This document shows positions 1-9,938 of a stretch of 64,000 nucleotides of DNA, piece by piece; the stretch's first letter is position 1; each line of letters starts with the position of its first letter. The notes beneath the pieces were generated by a model. It was not told the origin of the DNA. It worked only from the letters and a program-made list of their open reading frames with translations, and searched no databases. Where the stretch lies: positions 26,847 to 90,846 of the forward strand of contig JAFAFA010000099.1 in the NCBI GenBank assembly GCA_023423695.1, in the 5' to 3' direction. The stretch comes from Pseudomonadota bacterium (GTDB lineage Bacteria; Pseudomonadota; Alphaproteobacteria; Azospirillales; Azospirillaceae). A program made the position numbers and the translations under genes.

Positions 1-800
1 GCGTGTTTATCCTCGGCCTCACGCCGAACGGTCCACGTCTGTCGGTGCGGTTCTGGCAGGAGGTGACGGCGGGGGCACTGATCGAGCGACTGACCACTCA
101 CTGGCACGATCTGCGGATTGAGCCGCCGGCCTGGAAAATACCTCCATCACCGGCGGCACTGCTCTATGCCATGGCACGGCAGGGACGTTCCGGGTCGGTT
201 TCCCAGCAACTCGCCGGCGACCTGATGCGGGCGATCCTGACGGGAGACCGTTATCCGTTGACCCTGTTGGCGGCGGTCCTCCAGCGTTTGCGCGCCGGCG
301 AACCTGTCGATGGTCCGCGTGCTGCCCTGTGCAAAGCGATCCTTCAGCGTGCTGCCCACCGGCACCGGCGTGGCAGCGCCAATCCACACACTGATCCGGC
401 CATGGAGGTGTCAGTGAGCCTCGATCGTACGGAGTTCGATCAAGCCTACCGGCTCGGACGGCTGTTCGCTGTTCTTGAGAATGTCCAACGTGCCGCCCTG
501 GGACGGCTCAACGCCAGTGTCCGGGACCGCTATTACGGTGCGGCCTCCGCCACGCCGGCCAGGGTCTTTCCTCTGCTGCTGCGCACCACCCCCCATCATT
601 TGAAGGTGCTGCACAGGGAGCGCGTGACCCGCGGCCTCGCTGTCTGGTTCGAGCGCGAAATCGACGAGATCATGCGCGATCTGGACATGAATCTTCCGCG
701 CCAACTGCAGCCAATGGCACAGGGCCGCTTCGCTGTCGGCTATTACCACCAACGCCATGCTCGCAAACCCGATTCAGAGGTTGCCGATACGGTTGCCTAA
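1..800 (+). CDS. cas8c: Type I-C Cascade large subunit Cas8c (Csd1), 3' part
   Basis: This is the C-terminal ~265 residues of Cas8c/Csd1, the large subunit of the type I-C CRISPR effector complex, which helps recognise the PAM and hold the target DNA. The frame is open from the window edge, so the true start lies upstream. The residues FILGLTPNGPRLSVRFW match the conserved Csd1 block usually written LGLxPNxxRLSVRFW, and the end (GYYHQRH) is also typical of Csd1. The stop at 798-800 lies 16 bp before cas7c, the normal I-C gene order. Recognition is from remembered family motifs, not a search. Confidence 0.88.
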   Translation, partial: VFILGLTPNGPRLSVRFWQEVTAGALIERLTTHWHDLRIEPPAWKIPPSPAALLYAMARQGRSGSVSQQLAGDLMRAILTGDRYPLTLLAAVLQRLRAGEPVDGPRAALCKAILQRAAHRHRRGSANPHTDPAMEVSVSLDRTEFDQAYRLGRLFAVLENVQRAALGRLNASVRDRYYGAASATPARVFPLLLRTTPHHLKVLHRERVTRGLAVWFEREIDEIMRDLDMNLPRQLQPMAQGRFAVGYYHQRHARKPDSEVADTVA

Positions 801-816
801 CCGGAGGAATGAGCCC

Positions 817-1843
817 ATGCCTGCTGTCTCAAACCGCTACGAGTGCGTCCTGTTTTTCGAGGTGAAGAACGGCAACCCCAACGGCGACCCCGACCTTGGC
901 AACCAGCCTCGCCTCGATCCGGAAACCAGTCATGGGCTGGTGACCGATGTTTGTCTGAAGCGTAAAAATCCGCAATTACGTCAGCCTGTTTCACGGCGAT
1001 GATCCTCGCTTTGGCATCTACCTGCGCGATGGTGCCATTCTCAACCGGACGCACCGTGACGCCTATCGGGCGGTACGTCCTGGCGAAGCAGCGGTGGCAA
1101 CGGCCGCCCGGCTGTCACCGCGGGACGATGACGAGGCGGCAGCTCTGCGTCGGTTTATGTGCGATCATTTCTTCGACGTGCGCACCTTTGGCGCTGTGAT
1201 GGGCTTTGGGGTGAACTGCGGTCAGGTTCTCGGCCCGGTACAACTGTGCTTCGCCGAATCGGTCGAGCCGATCCTGCCGCAAGAGATCACGATCACCCGC
1301 ATGGCAGCCACCGCAGAACCGGAAGAGCGGAACCGGAAGACGCAGAGAGCAAAGCGGCCCGGTCAGGACCTAAGGACCAACTTGGATAGTCTCACGCCGC
1401 TGCAGGAAGGAGAGGCGGCTTCTGACGACGAGCGCATTGAAAACCGGACAATGGGACGCAAGTACCGGGTGCCTTACGCCCTTTATCGTGTCCATGGCTA
1501 TATCTCGGCCAAACAAGCAGAGGGCATCAATTTCGATGAGAGTGACCTCGAGCTGCTGTGGACGGCGTTGGAGCGGATGTTCGACCATGACCACTCGGCT
1601 GCGCGTGGGGAAATGGCCAGCCGGCGGTTGATCGTCTTCCGTCACGATAGTGCCCTCGGCAATGCATCTCCCGCCACCCTATTTCGGCGTGTCACGGTTC
1701 GGCGCCGGGTACAGGGGGCAACGTATGACCTTGCCAGCTCCGAGCTGGATACTCTACCGCCAGCACGGCGGTTCGAGGATTACGAGATCGACCTTGATCT
1801 CACCAACATGCCGGCCGGTGTAGAAGCGATCGTCCGGTTTTGA
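817..1843 (+). pseudogene. cas7: Type I-C Cascade backbone Cas7c (Csd2), frameshifted
   Basis: Cas7c forms the crRNA-binding backbone of the type I-C complex. The start ATG at 817 follows GGAGG at 803. The N-terminus reads NRYECVLFFEVKNGNPNGDP, the classic Csd2 opening. At 964-968 there is a run of five A's after codon CGT. Dropping one A restores RKIRNYVSLFHGDDPRFGIY and joins the frame that runs to the TGA at 1843 (about 341 aa in total). Later family motifs are visible, including FFDVRTFGAVM and GRKYRVPYALYRVHGYIS. As written, the product stops after about 62 residues. The extra base in a homopolymer could be a real mutation or a sequencing error; decay of neighbouring genes favours the former. 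Confidence 0.85.
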
Positions 1844-1855
1844 AGAAGCTTGTGG

Positions 1856-1978
1856 TTTGGTGGCTTGTCCTTGTTTCGCGCGAACCTCAAGCGCACAGCC
1901 GAATGTCGGAAGGTTCGTAATTGGTCGAAAGTGCTGAATATCTGTGTGTTAAGGGAGGTCGTAAAGCGATTGGCTTTC
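1856..1978. other. Possible CRISPR leader remnant after cas7
   Basis: This short non-coding stretch between cas7c and the IS5 element holds a perfect 7-bp inverted repeat, CGAACCT (1881-1887) and AGGTTCG (1911-1917), around AAGCGCACAGCC. From memory, leaders next to type I-C arrays often carry a CGCGAACCTCAAGCGC-like block before an A/T-richer stretch. No I-C repeat unit follows, because the IS begins at 1981. If the assignment is right, cas4-cas1-cas2 and the array have been lost and the leader was joined to cas7 by deletion. This is an inference from resemblance. Confidence 0.35.
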
Positions 1979-1980
1979 TA

Positions 1981-2820
1981 GGGTCCGGACTCATAACCAG
2001 TATGCGACGGTTGCCACGATGTGGACGGCGGCCATGAAGTTGGTGGCGGACCGGTCGTAGCGGGTGGCGATGCGCCGGAAATCCTTGAGGCGTCCGAACA
2101 TGCGCTCGATGACGTTACGGTTCCGGTAGAGGTAGGGAGAGAAGCAGTTTTTCCAGCGCTTGTTGGCGCGTGGCGGAATGTTGGGCGCGGCTCCCGCCTC
2201 TTCGATCTTCCGGCGGACAGCGGTACTGTCGTAGCCCTTGTCCCCATGCAGAAGGTCGGTGGCAGGCATAAGGTCGAGCAGACGGTCGGCGGCGGTACAG
2301 TCGGCGACCTGACCGCCGGTCAGCAGGAAGGCGAGCGGCCGACCGCGCGGATCGCTCAGGGCGTGGATTTTGGTGGTTCGTCCGCCACGAGACCGTCCGA
2401 TGGCCTGGGCACGCTCCCCCCTTTGCCGCCGCTTGCCGAACGATGAGCGCGCACGGCCGTGGAGTCGATCATCACCTGGGCCGGAGGACCACCCATTGCC
2501 GCCAAGGCATGGAAGATGTCCTCCCACACACCCTTGGCCGCCCAACGGACGAAGCGGTTGTAGAGCGTCTTGCGCGGACCGTAGACCGGTGGAGCATCCG
2601 CCCAGCGCCCGCCTGACTTCAAAACATGGACGATCCCGCTGATCACACGGCGATCATCCACCCGCGGCTTGCCTCGGGTGTTGCGCGGAAGGTGCGGCTC
2701 AAGCCGTCCGAACTGCTCTACCGTCAACCAGAACTGACTGTCAGTCATCACAAAGCCCCTTTCCAGGGCGTTGAATCACAACAACTCCCTGGGGGAAAGG
2801 CTCTTTATGGGTCCAGACCC
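1981..2820 (-). mobile_element. Complete IS5-family (IS427-like) insertion sequence
   Basis: The element has imperfect terminal inverted repeats: GGGTCCGGACTCATAA at 1981 and TTATGGGTCCAGACCC ending at 2820. It is flanked by a TA on each side (1979-1980 and 2821-2822), the short target duplication expected for this group. It is 840 bp long and encodes a two-frame transposase on the minus strand. It sits directly after the cas7c/leader region and directly before a 5'-damaged copy of another IS5 transposase, so it is nested in older IS material. Both ends and the transposase are present, so it may be recently active. Confidence 0.85.
1991..2751 (-). CDS. IS427-type transposase, two frames joined by frameshifting
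   Basis: This DDE transposase moves the surrounding IS. OrfA (start 2751) begins SQFWLTVEQFGRLEPHLP and carries the first catalytic Asp in MIDSTAVRAH. OrfB continues in another frame with HGDKGYDS (second Asp) and NVIERMFGRLKDFRRIATRYD (Glu and the Y-x2-R-x3-E-x6-K-like signature). The frames overlap near 2425 at an A/G-rich run (AAAGGGGGG on the coding strand), a typical programmed -1 slippage site in IS427 elements. The split is therefore probably functional, not a mutation. Confidence 0.85.
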
Positions 2821-2821
2821 T

Positions 2822-3514
2822 AAGGCGATCATGGCCATCTGGTGCGTGTGTTTCTGCGGCATGCAATGGCGCGCCATCGGCCACCTCTCTGGCATTCCCT
2901 TCGGCACGCTGTACACTCTGTTCGCCCGCTGGGCCCGACCGGGACTGTGGCGCCGTTTGCTCGACCGGCTCCGGCGGACGTGGCGGCTGGCCTGCGGCGA
3001 CACGCCGGAGCCCAGCACGGTGGTGATCGACAGCCGCACCTGCCCCTCGGCCCCGTGCTGCTTCGCGCGGGGTGTCGATGGCGGCAAGAAGATCCGCGGC
3101 ATCAAGATTCACCTGGGCGTGGAGAAGTACGGTATCCCGCTGGCCATCGACGCCTCGACAGCCAATGTCCACGACACCACGGGCATCGTGCCGATGCTGC
3201 GCCAGCTTGCCGGTCACGGCTTCCAGGGACCAGCCATCGGCGATCTCGGCTATCGCGGCAAGCGCCTGGCCAAAGTCGGGGCGGCGCTCGGCATCACCAT
3301 CCAGCCAATCGCCCGAGGACGCGACGGCGTGTTCATCCCGACCGAAATTGCTTGGGTCGTGGAGCACTCCTTCAGCCGGATCACGCGCTACCGTCGATTG
3401 AACACTATCGTCGAACGGACGAAGGAGCACCTCATCGCTTTCATCGAGATTGCCTTCATCTCGATCCTCTCCAGGCGCTTGAAGCGGCTGATCGCCCAGG
3501 CTCCCAGTACATGA
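2822..3514 (+). pseudogene. IS5-family transposase, 5' end disrupted
   Basis: This is a second, different IS5-type DDE transposase. It shows TVVIDSRTCPSAPCCF (first Asp), GDLGYRG (second Asp) and RRLNTIVERTKEHL (Glu region). The reading frame continues leftwards into the neighbouring IS427 element, so its apparent N-terminus is foreign. Removing the 1981-2820 element leaves a frame that meets a TAA about 20 codons upstream, so the original start is lost or lies at ATG 2831. A degraded relative of the same transposase lies on the minus strand at about 5636-6108. Confidence 0.7.
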
Positions 3515-3535
3515 CGTCTACAAACATGCTCTGAG

Positions 3536-4192
3536 TCAACGCGTTTTCTCATCTTCCGAACCATTCTCGGCGCGCTGCCGCGCAGAAAGACGGGCAACAG
3601 GCAAATTCCAGTGATGTCGGATCGCCATGAAGCGAAGGCCGAAGCACAAGGCCGCTCCGGCCAGAGCGGAGACGCCATAAGAAAGTTCGAGCATCTTGCC
3701 GATCACGACGACGGATGCGCCGGTCAACGCGGCTACGGCATACAGGTCCGAACGCAGAACCTGGGGGATTTCCGCGAGAAGAACATCGCGTGCCATCCCC
3801 CCTCCGATGCCGGTTAACATGCCAAGAAGGGCGGCCATCACTGGATTGAGTCCGAATCCGAGTGCCTTCTGCGCACCAGCGACTGCGAAGAGCGCTAGCC
3901 CCGCCGCGTCGAACAGGAGTACGGGGCTGCGCAGCCTATCGACGCCGGCATACCAGAAGAAGGTGATGAGCCCGGCTAGGACGGAAACCAGCAAGTATCG
4001 CCCGTCGGTCAAAGCGGCCGGCGGGACCGCGCCGATCACCACATCTCGGGCGATCCCACCAAAGTTTCCGGCAACGAATGACAGGACGAGAGTGCCGAAA
4101 ATGTCGAGGCGCCGATTGACGGCAGCCACCGCCCCACTGGTTGCAAAGACGAAGGTCCCGATCAGGTCGAGAACGTGCACGAAGGTTTCCAT
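3536..4192 (-). CDS. TRIC-type cation channel family membrane protein (YicG-like)
   Basis: This is an inner-membrane protein of the bacterial TRIC/UPF0126 family, homologous to trimeric intracellular cation channels that pass K+ and similar ions. It is about 218 aa with roughly six to seven hydrophobic helices. Two family signatures are visible, one per repeat: NFGGIARDVVIG and GIGGGMARDVLL, each with the conserved glycines and the Arg-Asp pair. I chose ATG 4192 (METFVHVLDLIGTFVFA) because the upstream extension is charged and unlike the family. The gene is intact in a heavily decayed neighbourhood and ends almost at the edge of the IS5 remnant to its left. Confidence 0.85.
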   Translation of the reverse strand: METFVHVLDLIGTFVFATSGAVAAVNRRLDIFGTLVLSFVAGNFGGIARDVVIGAVPPAALTDGRYLLVSVLAGLITFFWYAGVDRLRSPVLLFDAAGLALFAVAGAQKALGFGLNPVMAALLGMLTGIGGGMARDVLLAEIPQVLRSDLYAVAALTGASVVVIGKMLELSYGVSALAGAALCFGLRFMAIRHHWNLPVARLSARQRAENGSEDEKTR

Positions 4193-4331
4193 GACGATCC
4201 TGCGGTTCCATCCAGGAAGACCGACACGTCGAAACACAAGCGCGAAACGATTTCGGGAAAGCTGGATAACCGAGGTGATGGAAAGCACACTGCGGTCTTG
4301 TTTCCCCGCTATACCCGTCGTTCACACACCG

Positions 4332-5607
4332 TCAGGTCGGTCCAAGCCATGCCAGCGCGCCGACGACCAACGCTTCGATCCCTGTCTCCAGGGTAGGATG
4401 CAGGACCGGTGCGAACTGGGGGCTGTGATTGACCGGCAGTTCGTTCATCTTCCCCGCGGCCTTGGCCTTGGCGTAGGTTTTGGGGTCATTGCCGCCCACG
4501 AACCAGAACACCGAAGGCACCTGCCACGCGGTGCCAAAGCAACCAAAATCCTCGCTCGCCGGAGCGGGACCCGTGTGCTTCACCCGGTCGGGAGAAAAGT
4601 AGCCGCGGAACGCCTCGGCAATGTGGTTGCTGGCGGCTTCGTCATTCACGTTGAGCGGGTAGCGGTCGAGCGGCGTGATCTCCGGCTTGCGTGGCGCGCC
4701 GGCGGCTTCGGCCTCCCCATTGACGATCCGCTCGATCGCGGCAAGCACGTGCTTCCGCACGCCGGCGTCGAACGTCCGCACATTGAGCTTGATGATGGCA
4801 TCGTCGGGAATGACGTTCTCTTTGGTGCCCGCCTGCACCACGCCGACTGTGACCACGGCCGCGTCTGTCGCGGCGACCTCGCGGGACACGATGGTCTGAA
4901 GCCGCAGGACCACGGACGCCGCCATGACGACGGGATCTACGCTGGCTTGCGGCATCGACCCGTGCGCGCCGCGCCCGAACAACCGGATCTGCAGACTGTC
5001 CGCGGCGGAGGTGATCGGCCCGGCACTTCCGGCAACGGTGCCGGCGGGGCCAACCATAACGTGCTGACCGAGCACGACGTCGGGAACGGGAAAGCGGTCA
5101 AGCAAGCCGTCATCGATCATCGCCTGAGCGCCCTGCGCGATTTCCTCGCCCAGGTTGGAACACGGCCATCAACGTGCCCTTCCAGGCGCCGCGCGTCCGC
5201 GACAACAGCGCCGCCGCGCCGACCAGCCAGGCAACATGCATGTCGTGGCCGCACATATGGCTCACCGGAACCGTGTTCCCTTCGGGGTCCGTCGCGGTGG
5301 CCTTGCTGGCGTAGGCAAGGCCGGTGTTCTCGGCGATGGGCAGGGCATCCATATCGGCGCGCAGCATCACCGTCGGTCCCTCGCCGTTGCGAAGCAGCCC
5401 GACCACCCCTGTCTTGCCGACCCCGGCCGTCACTTCGTAGCCGGCTTGCGCGAGCCTGTCGGCGGCGATGCCTGCCGTTCGCCTCTCCTGCATCGACAGC
5501 TCGGGATGGGCGTGGATGTCCTTGTAGAGCGCCTCGACATCGGGCAGAAGGGTCTTCATGCCCCCCAGGATGGCGGAAGCGCTTTTCGAGCGGGCCTGGT
5601 CACCCAT
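4332..5607 (-). pseudogene. M20 family amidohydrolase (hippurate/N-acyl amino acid hydrolase), frameshifted
   Basis: This family of zinc-dependent enzymes hydrolyses N-acyl amino acids and related amides. ATG 5607 follows a strong AGGAGG (5613-5618 on the complement). The N-terminal part carries the metal-site motifs DMDALPI and HMCGHDMH. The second frame carries the dimerisation domain GRGAHGSMPQ and ends with PASEDFG, the C-terminal metal-binding region. The frame breaks at 5148-5151: removing one C from CCC turns FQPGRGNRA into FQPGEEIAQGA, the family sequence. The gene is otherwise full length (about 424 aa), so the lesion looks recent. Confidence 0.85.
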
Positions 5608-5635
5608 GTTAACCTCCTGTTCGTGCTCTCTGGAT

Positions 5636-6108
5636 GACGGCGCATCGGAATGTGCGGATGCGGCGCTCCTTCGTCCGCTCAACGACGGTGTTCAACCGCC
5701 GATAGAGAGCGAGCCAGCCAAAGGAGCGCTCCACCGTCCAGCAGACTCCGGCTGGGATGAAGGTCCCGTTGCGGCCGCGAGTAATGGGCTGAATGGTGAT
5801 GCCGAGGGCCAGGCCAGCTTTGGCCAAGCGCTCGCCCCGATAGCCGAGATCACCCAAGACAGGGCCCTGGAAGCCATGGCCGGCAAGCTGGCGCAAGACC
5901 GACACGATGCCCGTGGTGTCGTGTTGGTTGGCGGGCGAGGCGTCGATGGCCAGCGGGGTGCCGGACTTCTCGACGGCGATGTGGACCTCACGCCACGCAG
6001 CTTCTTTCCACCCTCAACGCGGCGGGCAAAGCAACTCGGGGCCGAGCGACAGGTCCGGCTGTCGATCACCACCGCGCTCGGCTCCGCCGTATCGCCATAG
6101 GCCGCGGC
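5636..6108 (-). pseudogene. IS5-family transposase remnant, truncated and frameshifted
   Basis: The minus strand reads SAVVIDSRTCRSAPSCFARR, then after a frame change near 5990 continues AIDASPANQHDTTGIV, GDLGYRGERLAKAG and YRRLNTVVERTKE. This is a diverged relative of the transposase at 2822-3514. The N-terminal quarter is missing, and the C-terminal end stops resembling the relative after VERTKE. No inverted repeats could be assigned. It separates the M20 gene from a 5' fragment of a GAF-type protein gene, so it marks an old insertion followed by deletion. Confidence 0.75.
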
Positions 6109-6188
6109 GTGTCGAGAGCGTCGTAGCCCTTCAGCTTTTCGATCTGTGCTGGCTCGTTCAACGGCCAGGGTGGCTCAGGAACGTCCAT
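6109..6188 (-). pseudogene. 5' fragment of a GAF-domain signalling protein gene
   Basis: A start at 6188 has a well-placed ribosome binding site (GGAGG, 5 nt away on the coding strand). The encoded residues are MDVPEPPWPLNEPAQIEKLK followed by GYDALDTPR. This is the stereotyped N-terminus of many GAF-domain sensor kinases and diguanylate cyclases (PxNExxRLxALRxxxILDTPPE). The match ends at the junction with the IS5 remnant, so only about 27 codons survive. The assignment rests on a short motif. Confidence 0.5.
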
Positions 6189-6332
6189 GGAGCCTCCGGA
6201 ACAGCAGAGCTTCTCTGTCAACCGTGTCCAGCGCTTACCATCTCGCCCCTCGCCGGCGTTAACCCTATTACGGCTTCAATCCGTCAGAACCGCATCAAAC
6301 TATCCGGAGGTGCCGTGCTTTGTAGGGATGCT

Positions 6333-7438
6333 GGACTTTGGCGCACAAATTGACGTGAGAGTGGAGTCCACTGGCGGCCAGTGTTGATCAGGCGCTCTTG
6401 CGCGAGACGGGCATGCCCAAGCTGGTCATGATGTTCATGATCTTGCATGCGACGGCGGCCTCGACCTTCTGGGCTGGCAGACTCCGAGCCCCGAGGCTGC
6501 GGCTGATCACCTGTTTGTAGCGCATCATCGCCACCTCGCCCAAGGAGCGGCGGCCGTACCGGACGGCCCGCTGCCAGCCGAGCCGTCCGCGCTCGGCGAT
6601 CCTCTGGATGTGACGGTCGCGTTGACTGGGGGCGCTTGCGGCCGTGTCGCTCGGCACCGCGGTGGAGCGCGGCGGGATGATCACCTCCGCCGCGGGGCTA
6701 TGGGCGGCGACGGAGCGGTAGACCGGCTCGCCGTCGTAGGCGCCGTCCGCCAGCAGTGTGCCGATCGGGCGTTTGATCTGGTCGAGCAAGGGGCCGACCA
6801 GAGAAGCATCACCCTCTTCGTGGCTCGTCAGCTCCGAGGCGAGGATCTCGCCGGTATCCGGGTCGACGGCGAGGTGCAACTTGCGCCAGTTACGGCGCGC
6901 GTGGCCGCCATGCTTTTCCAGGCGCCACTCACCTTTGCCGAACACCTTCAGCCCAGTGGAATCGATCACCACGCTGACCGGCCCGTCCGTCCTGGACAGC
7001 GCCGCCGCAACCTCCAGATCGACACTGCGCCGGGAGAAGGTCGTGTGGTCGGGAACCGGCAGCGTCAGGCCAAGCAGACGCATCAACGAGCCCAGCAATC
7101 CCTCGGTCTGGCGCCATGGCCGCCCAAACGCCAGGCGCAGCATCAGCCCCGCTTCGATCGCCACGTCCGAGTAGCGCGCTGGCCGGCCGCGTCGCCCCGT
7201 CTTGGGCGGTGTCCACGCGGCAACGCCTCCGGCGTCACCCAGATCGTCAGGTCACCGCGCCGGCGCAGCGCCGCATCGTAGGCCGCCCAATTCTCCACCC
7301 GGTAGCGGGCACGTGGGATCTTGTGGCGGCAGCTCTCGTTCATTTTGATGGCATCGCAGGCTCGGCTTCAGCGGGGCCGCTTTCCTACCTTGCCATCCTG
7401 CCGCAGCCAACCTCCCGCCCATTTGTGCGCCAAGGTCC
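6333..7438 (-). mobile_element. IS5-family insertion sequence with matching 18-bp ends
   Basis: The ends are GGACTTTGGCGCACAAAT (6333-6350) and ATTTGTGCGCCAAGGTCC (7421-7438), inverted repeats matching at 17 of 18 bases. The 1106-bp element carries one minus-strand transposase gene, which is frameshifted. I could not see a convincing target duplication (flanks GCT and TTT). It lies between the GAF gene fragment and the Old Yellow Enzyme gene. A fragment of a related transposase lies at 11690-12101. Confidence 0.8.
6388..7343 (-). pseudogene. IS5-family transposase with one-base frameshift
   Basis: The protein starts MNESCRHKIPRARYRVENWA and continues RRRGDLTIWVTPEA. Near 7224 the frame changes: adding one G before TTGCC yields AAWTPPKTGRRGRPARYSD, which leads into IEAGLMLRLAFGRPWRQTEG and the DDE core (VVIDSTGLKVFG, LLADGAYDGEPVY). 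The product would be about 318 aa. There is no obvious slippery run at the break, so this is more likely a disabling mutation than programmed frameshifting. The inverted repeats are intact, so the copy could still move if transposase came from elsewhere. Confidence 0.75.
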
Positions 7439-7537
7439 TTTACAACCCGCTTCACTGCCGCACGGCGAGGGGCGTCGATTATGGCCTCTTCCAGCGCGGG
7501 ACCACCATGCACCTCCCGCTCGGCTCGTGCCCGTTCG

Positions 7538-8638
<1,101 letters not shown>

Positions 8639-9055
8639 CGTGACGATCGCCTCTGCAGTGGTTTGTGAAAGAGGACGTAAGAGCCAGGGCACGGTCTTTC
8701 TCTGCCCCGATTGTCTTCACCAACAGAGCGCCGCGACACCCGTTGCCCACACAATGTCGTACAGGATCGGCCATCGGCCATCCGGGACATTCCTAAGGGC
8801 TCGGCCCGATCCGTCCTCGGAGCCGGCCGGCCGATGATGTGTGGGGACGGCTCCCTATCAGGAATACTCGCCGGGATCCGCTCGGATGGGCTTTCGCCGA
8901 AGCGGGCTCGATTGCTTGACCTCCAACACCCCTCGTCACCTGGGCGGCGGAGATGGTGCTGGCCGCCAGAGAAGGAGGGGTCGTGTCGGCCCCCATGCGC
9001 GCCCGGTCGGACGTGACACCCGCCGACGCACCCCCTTTCGTGTCATGACGGCCGA
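8639..9055. other. Intergenic stretch without a supportable gene
   Basis: These 417 bp lie between the 3' end of the first PhyH gene and the start of the Old Yellow Enzyme gene, both on the minus strand. I see only short overlapping frames with no family resemblance and no good start signals. The right part presumably holds the terminator of the PhyH pair and the left part the promoter of the reductase gene, but I could not pick out clear elements. Confidence 0.4.
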
Positions 9056-9931
9056 TCAGCCGCTCTGGTGGGTGTAGATTGAGGAATAGCCCCGGCTGAA
9101 ATCCGGAGGCAGCTCGATCACGCCGGCCTCGACGCGCGCGTGGCTGGCCGGCTCGCCCCGGACAATCTGGTTCCGGTGGACGCTGTCGATCACCGGTGCG
9201 GTGTAGGCGAAGGCATCGGCCGCCGCGTACTGGATGATCAGCGTCGTCCGGATCTCGTCCGACCGGTTGGCCTCCGACCCGTGGACCACGAGGCCGTGAT
9301 GGGCGAGCACGTCGCCAGGTTCGGCTTCGTTGAACTCCGCCTCGGCCATGTCGGCCTCGCTCAGACTGGCGTTGCAGTTAAGCACGTAGCGGCCGTCCGC
9401 CCAGTGGCTGAGCGCGCCGCGCGTCTGGCTACCGGAGATGGTGCGAAGGCAGCCGTTGCCCCGGCGCGACGGGTTCAACGGGATACTGAGCGCGACGAGA
9501 TTGCTGTTGGTGTGGGGGAACACCGGCCAGTCCTGGTGCCAGCCGATCTCGGCGCCGCCCTGCGGCAGCTTGAAGTTGATCTTGGCGTGGTAGAACTTGA
9601 CCGCTCCCCCCACGAGGTCGGCGGCGATGTCGCCGAGCACGGAGCGGAACGCCGCCTCCACGAAGACGTCGTCCAGTTCCGTCGGGCTGGAGATGCGCCG
9701 GATGCGCGGGGCCTCCGCGCTGTGGTCCGGGGCGAGCTCGTAGTGGCGGGTCTTCGCGGACAGGCCCCGCCCCTCGTTCCACAGGCGCTCGGTGGTCGCC
9801 GTCAGGCGGCCGAGCAGATCACGGTCGAGGACGCCGGGAATGGAGAGAAAGCCCCGGTCGCGATACTCCGCGACTTGGGGGGCGGTGAGGGCGGGCCGGT
9901 GCGCGGGCGTGCCTTGCGGTTCCATGGTCAC
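9056..9931 (-). CDS. PhyH family Fe(II)/2-oxoglutarate dioxygenase, first copy
   Basis: This is a non-haem iron hydroxylase of the phytanoyl-CoA dioxygenase family. The 291-aa protein has the iron triad as H132-x-D134 in GWHQDWPVF and H217 in LVVHGSEANRS, with R228 placed to bind 2-oxoglutarate. The segment KFYHAKINFKLPQGG upstream of HxD is typical of PhyH enzymes acting on small polar substrates. It lies 7 bp downstream of a second PhyH gene in the same orientation, so the pair is almost certainly one transcript. The substrate is unknown; quaternary amines, phosphonates or halogenated acids are options for this family. Confidence 0.85.
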   Translation of the reverse strand: MTMEPQGTPAHRPALTAPQVAEYRDRGFLSIPGVLDRDLLGRLTATTERLWNEGRGLSAKTRHYELAPDHSAEAPRIRRISSPTELDDVFVEAAFRSVLGDIAADLVGGAVKFYHAKINFKLPQGGAEIGWHQDWPVFPHTNSNLVALSIPLNPSRRGNGCLRTISGSQTRGALSHWADGRYVLNCNASLSEADMAEAEFNEAEPGDVLAHHGLVVHGSEANRSDEIRTTLIIQYAAADAFAYTAPVIDSVHRNQIVRGEPASHARVEAGVIELPPDFSRGYSSIYTHQSG

Positions 9932-9938
9932 GCCTCCC

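Noticed and set aside
1844..2000. A CRISPR array after cas7
   Set aside because: No repeat unit of the I-C type or any regular repeat-spacer pattern is present; only a leader-like stretch was kept.
7440..7537. A gene end between the IS5 element and the Old Yellow Enzyme gene
   Set aside because: The minus-strand frame looks weakly protein-like, but it is only about 30 codons and has no start or family match.
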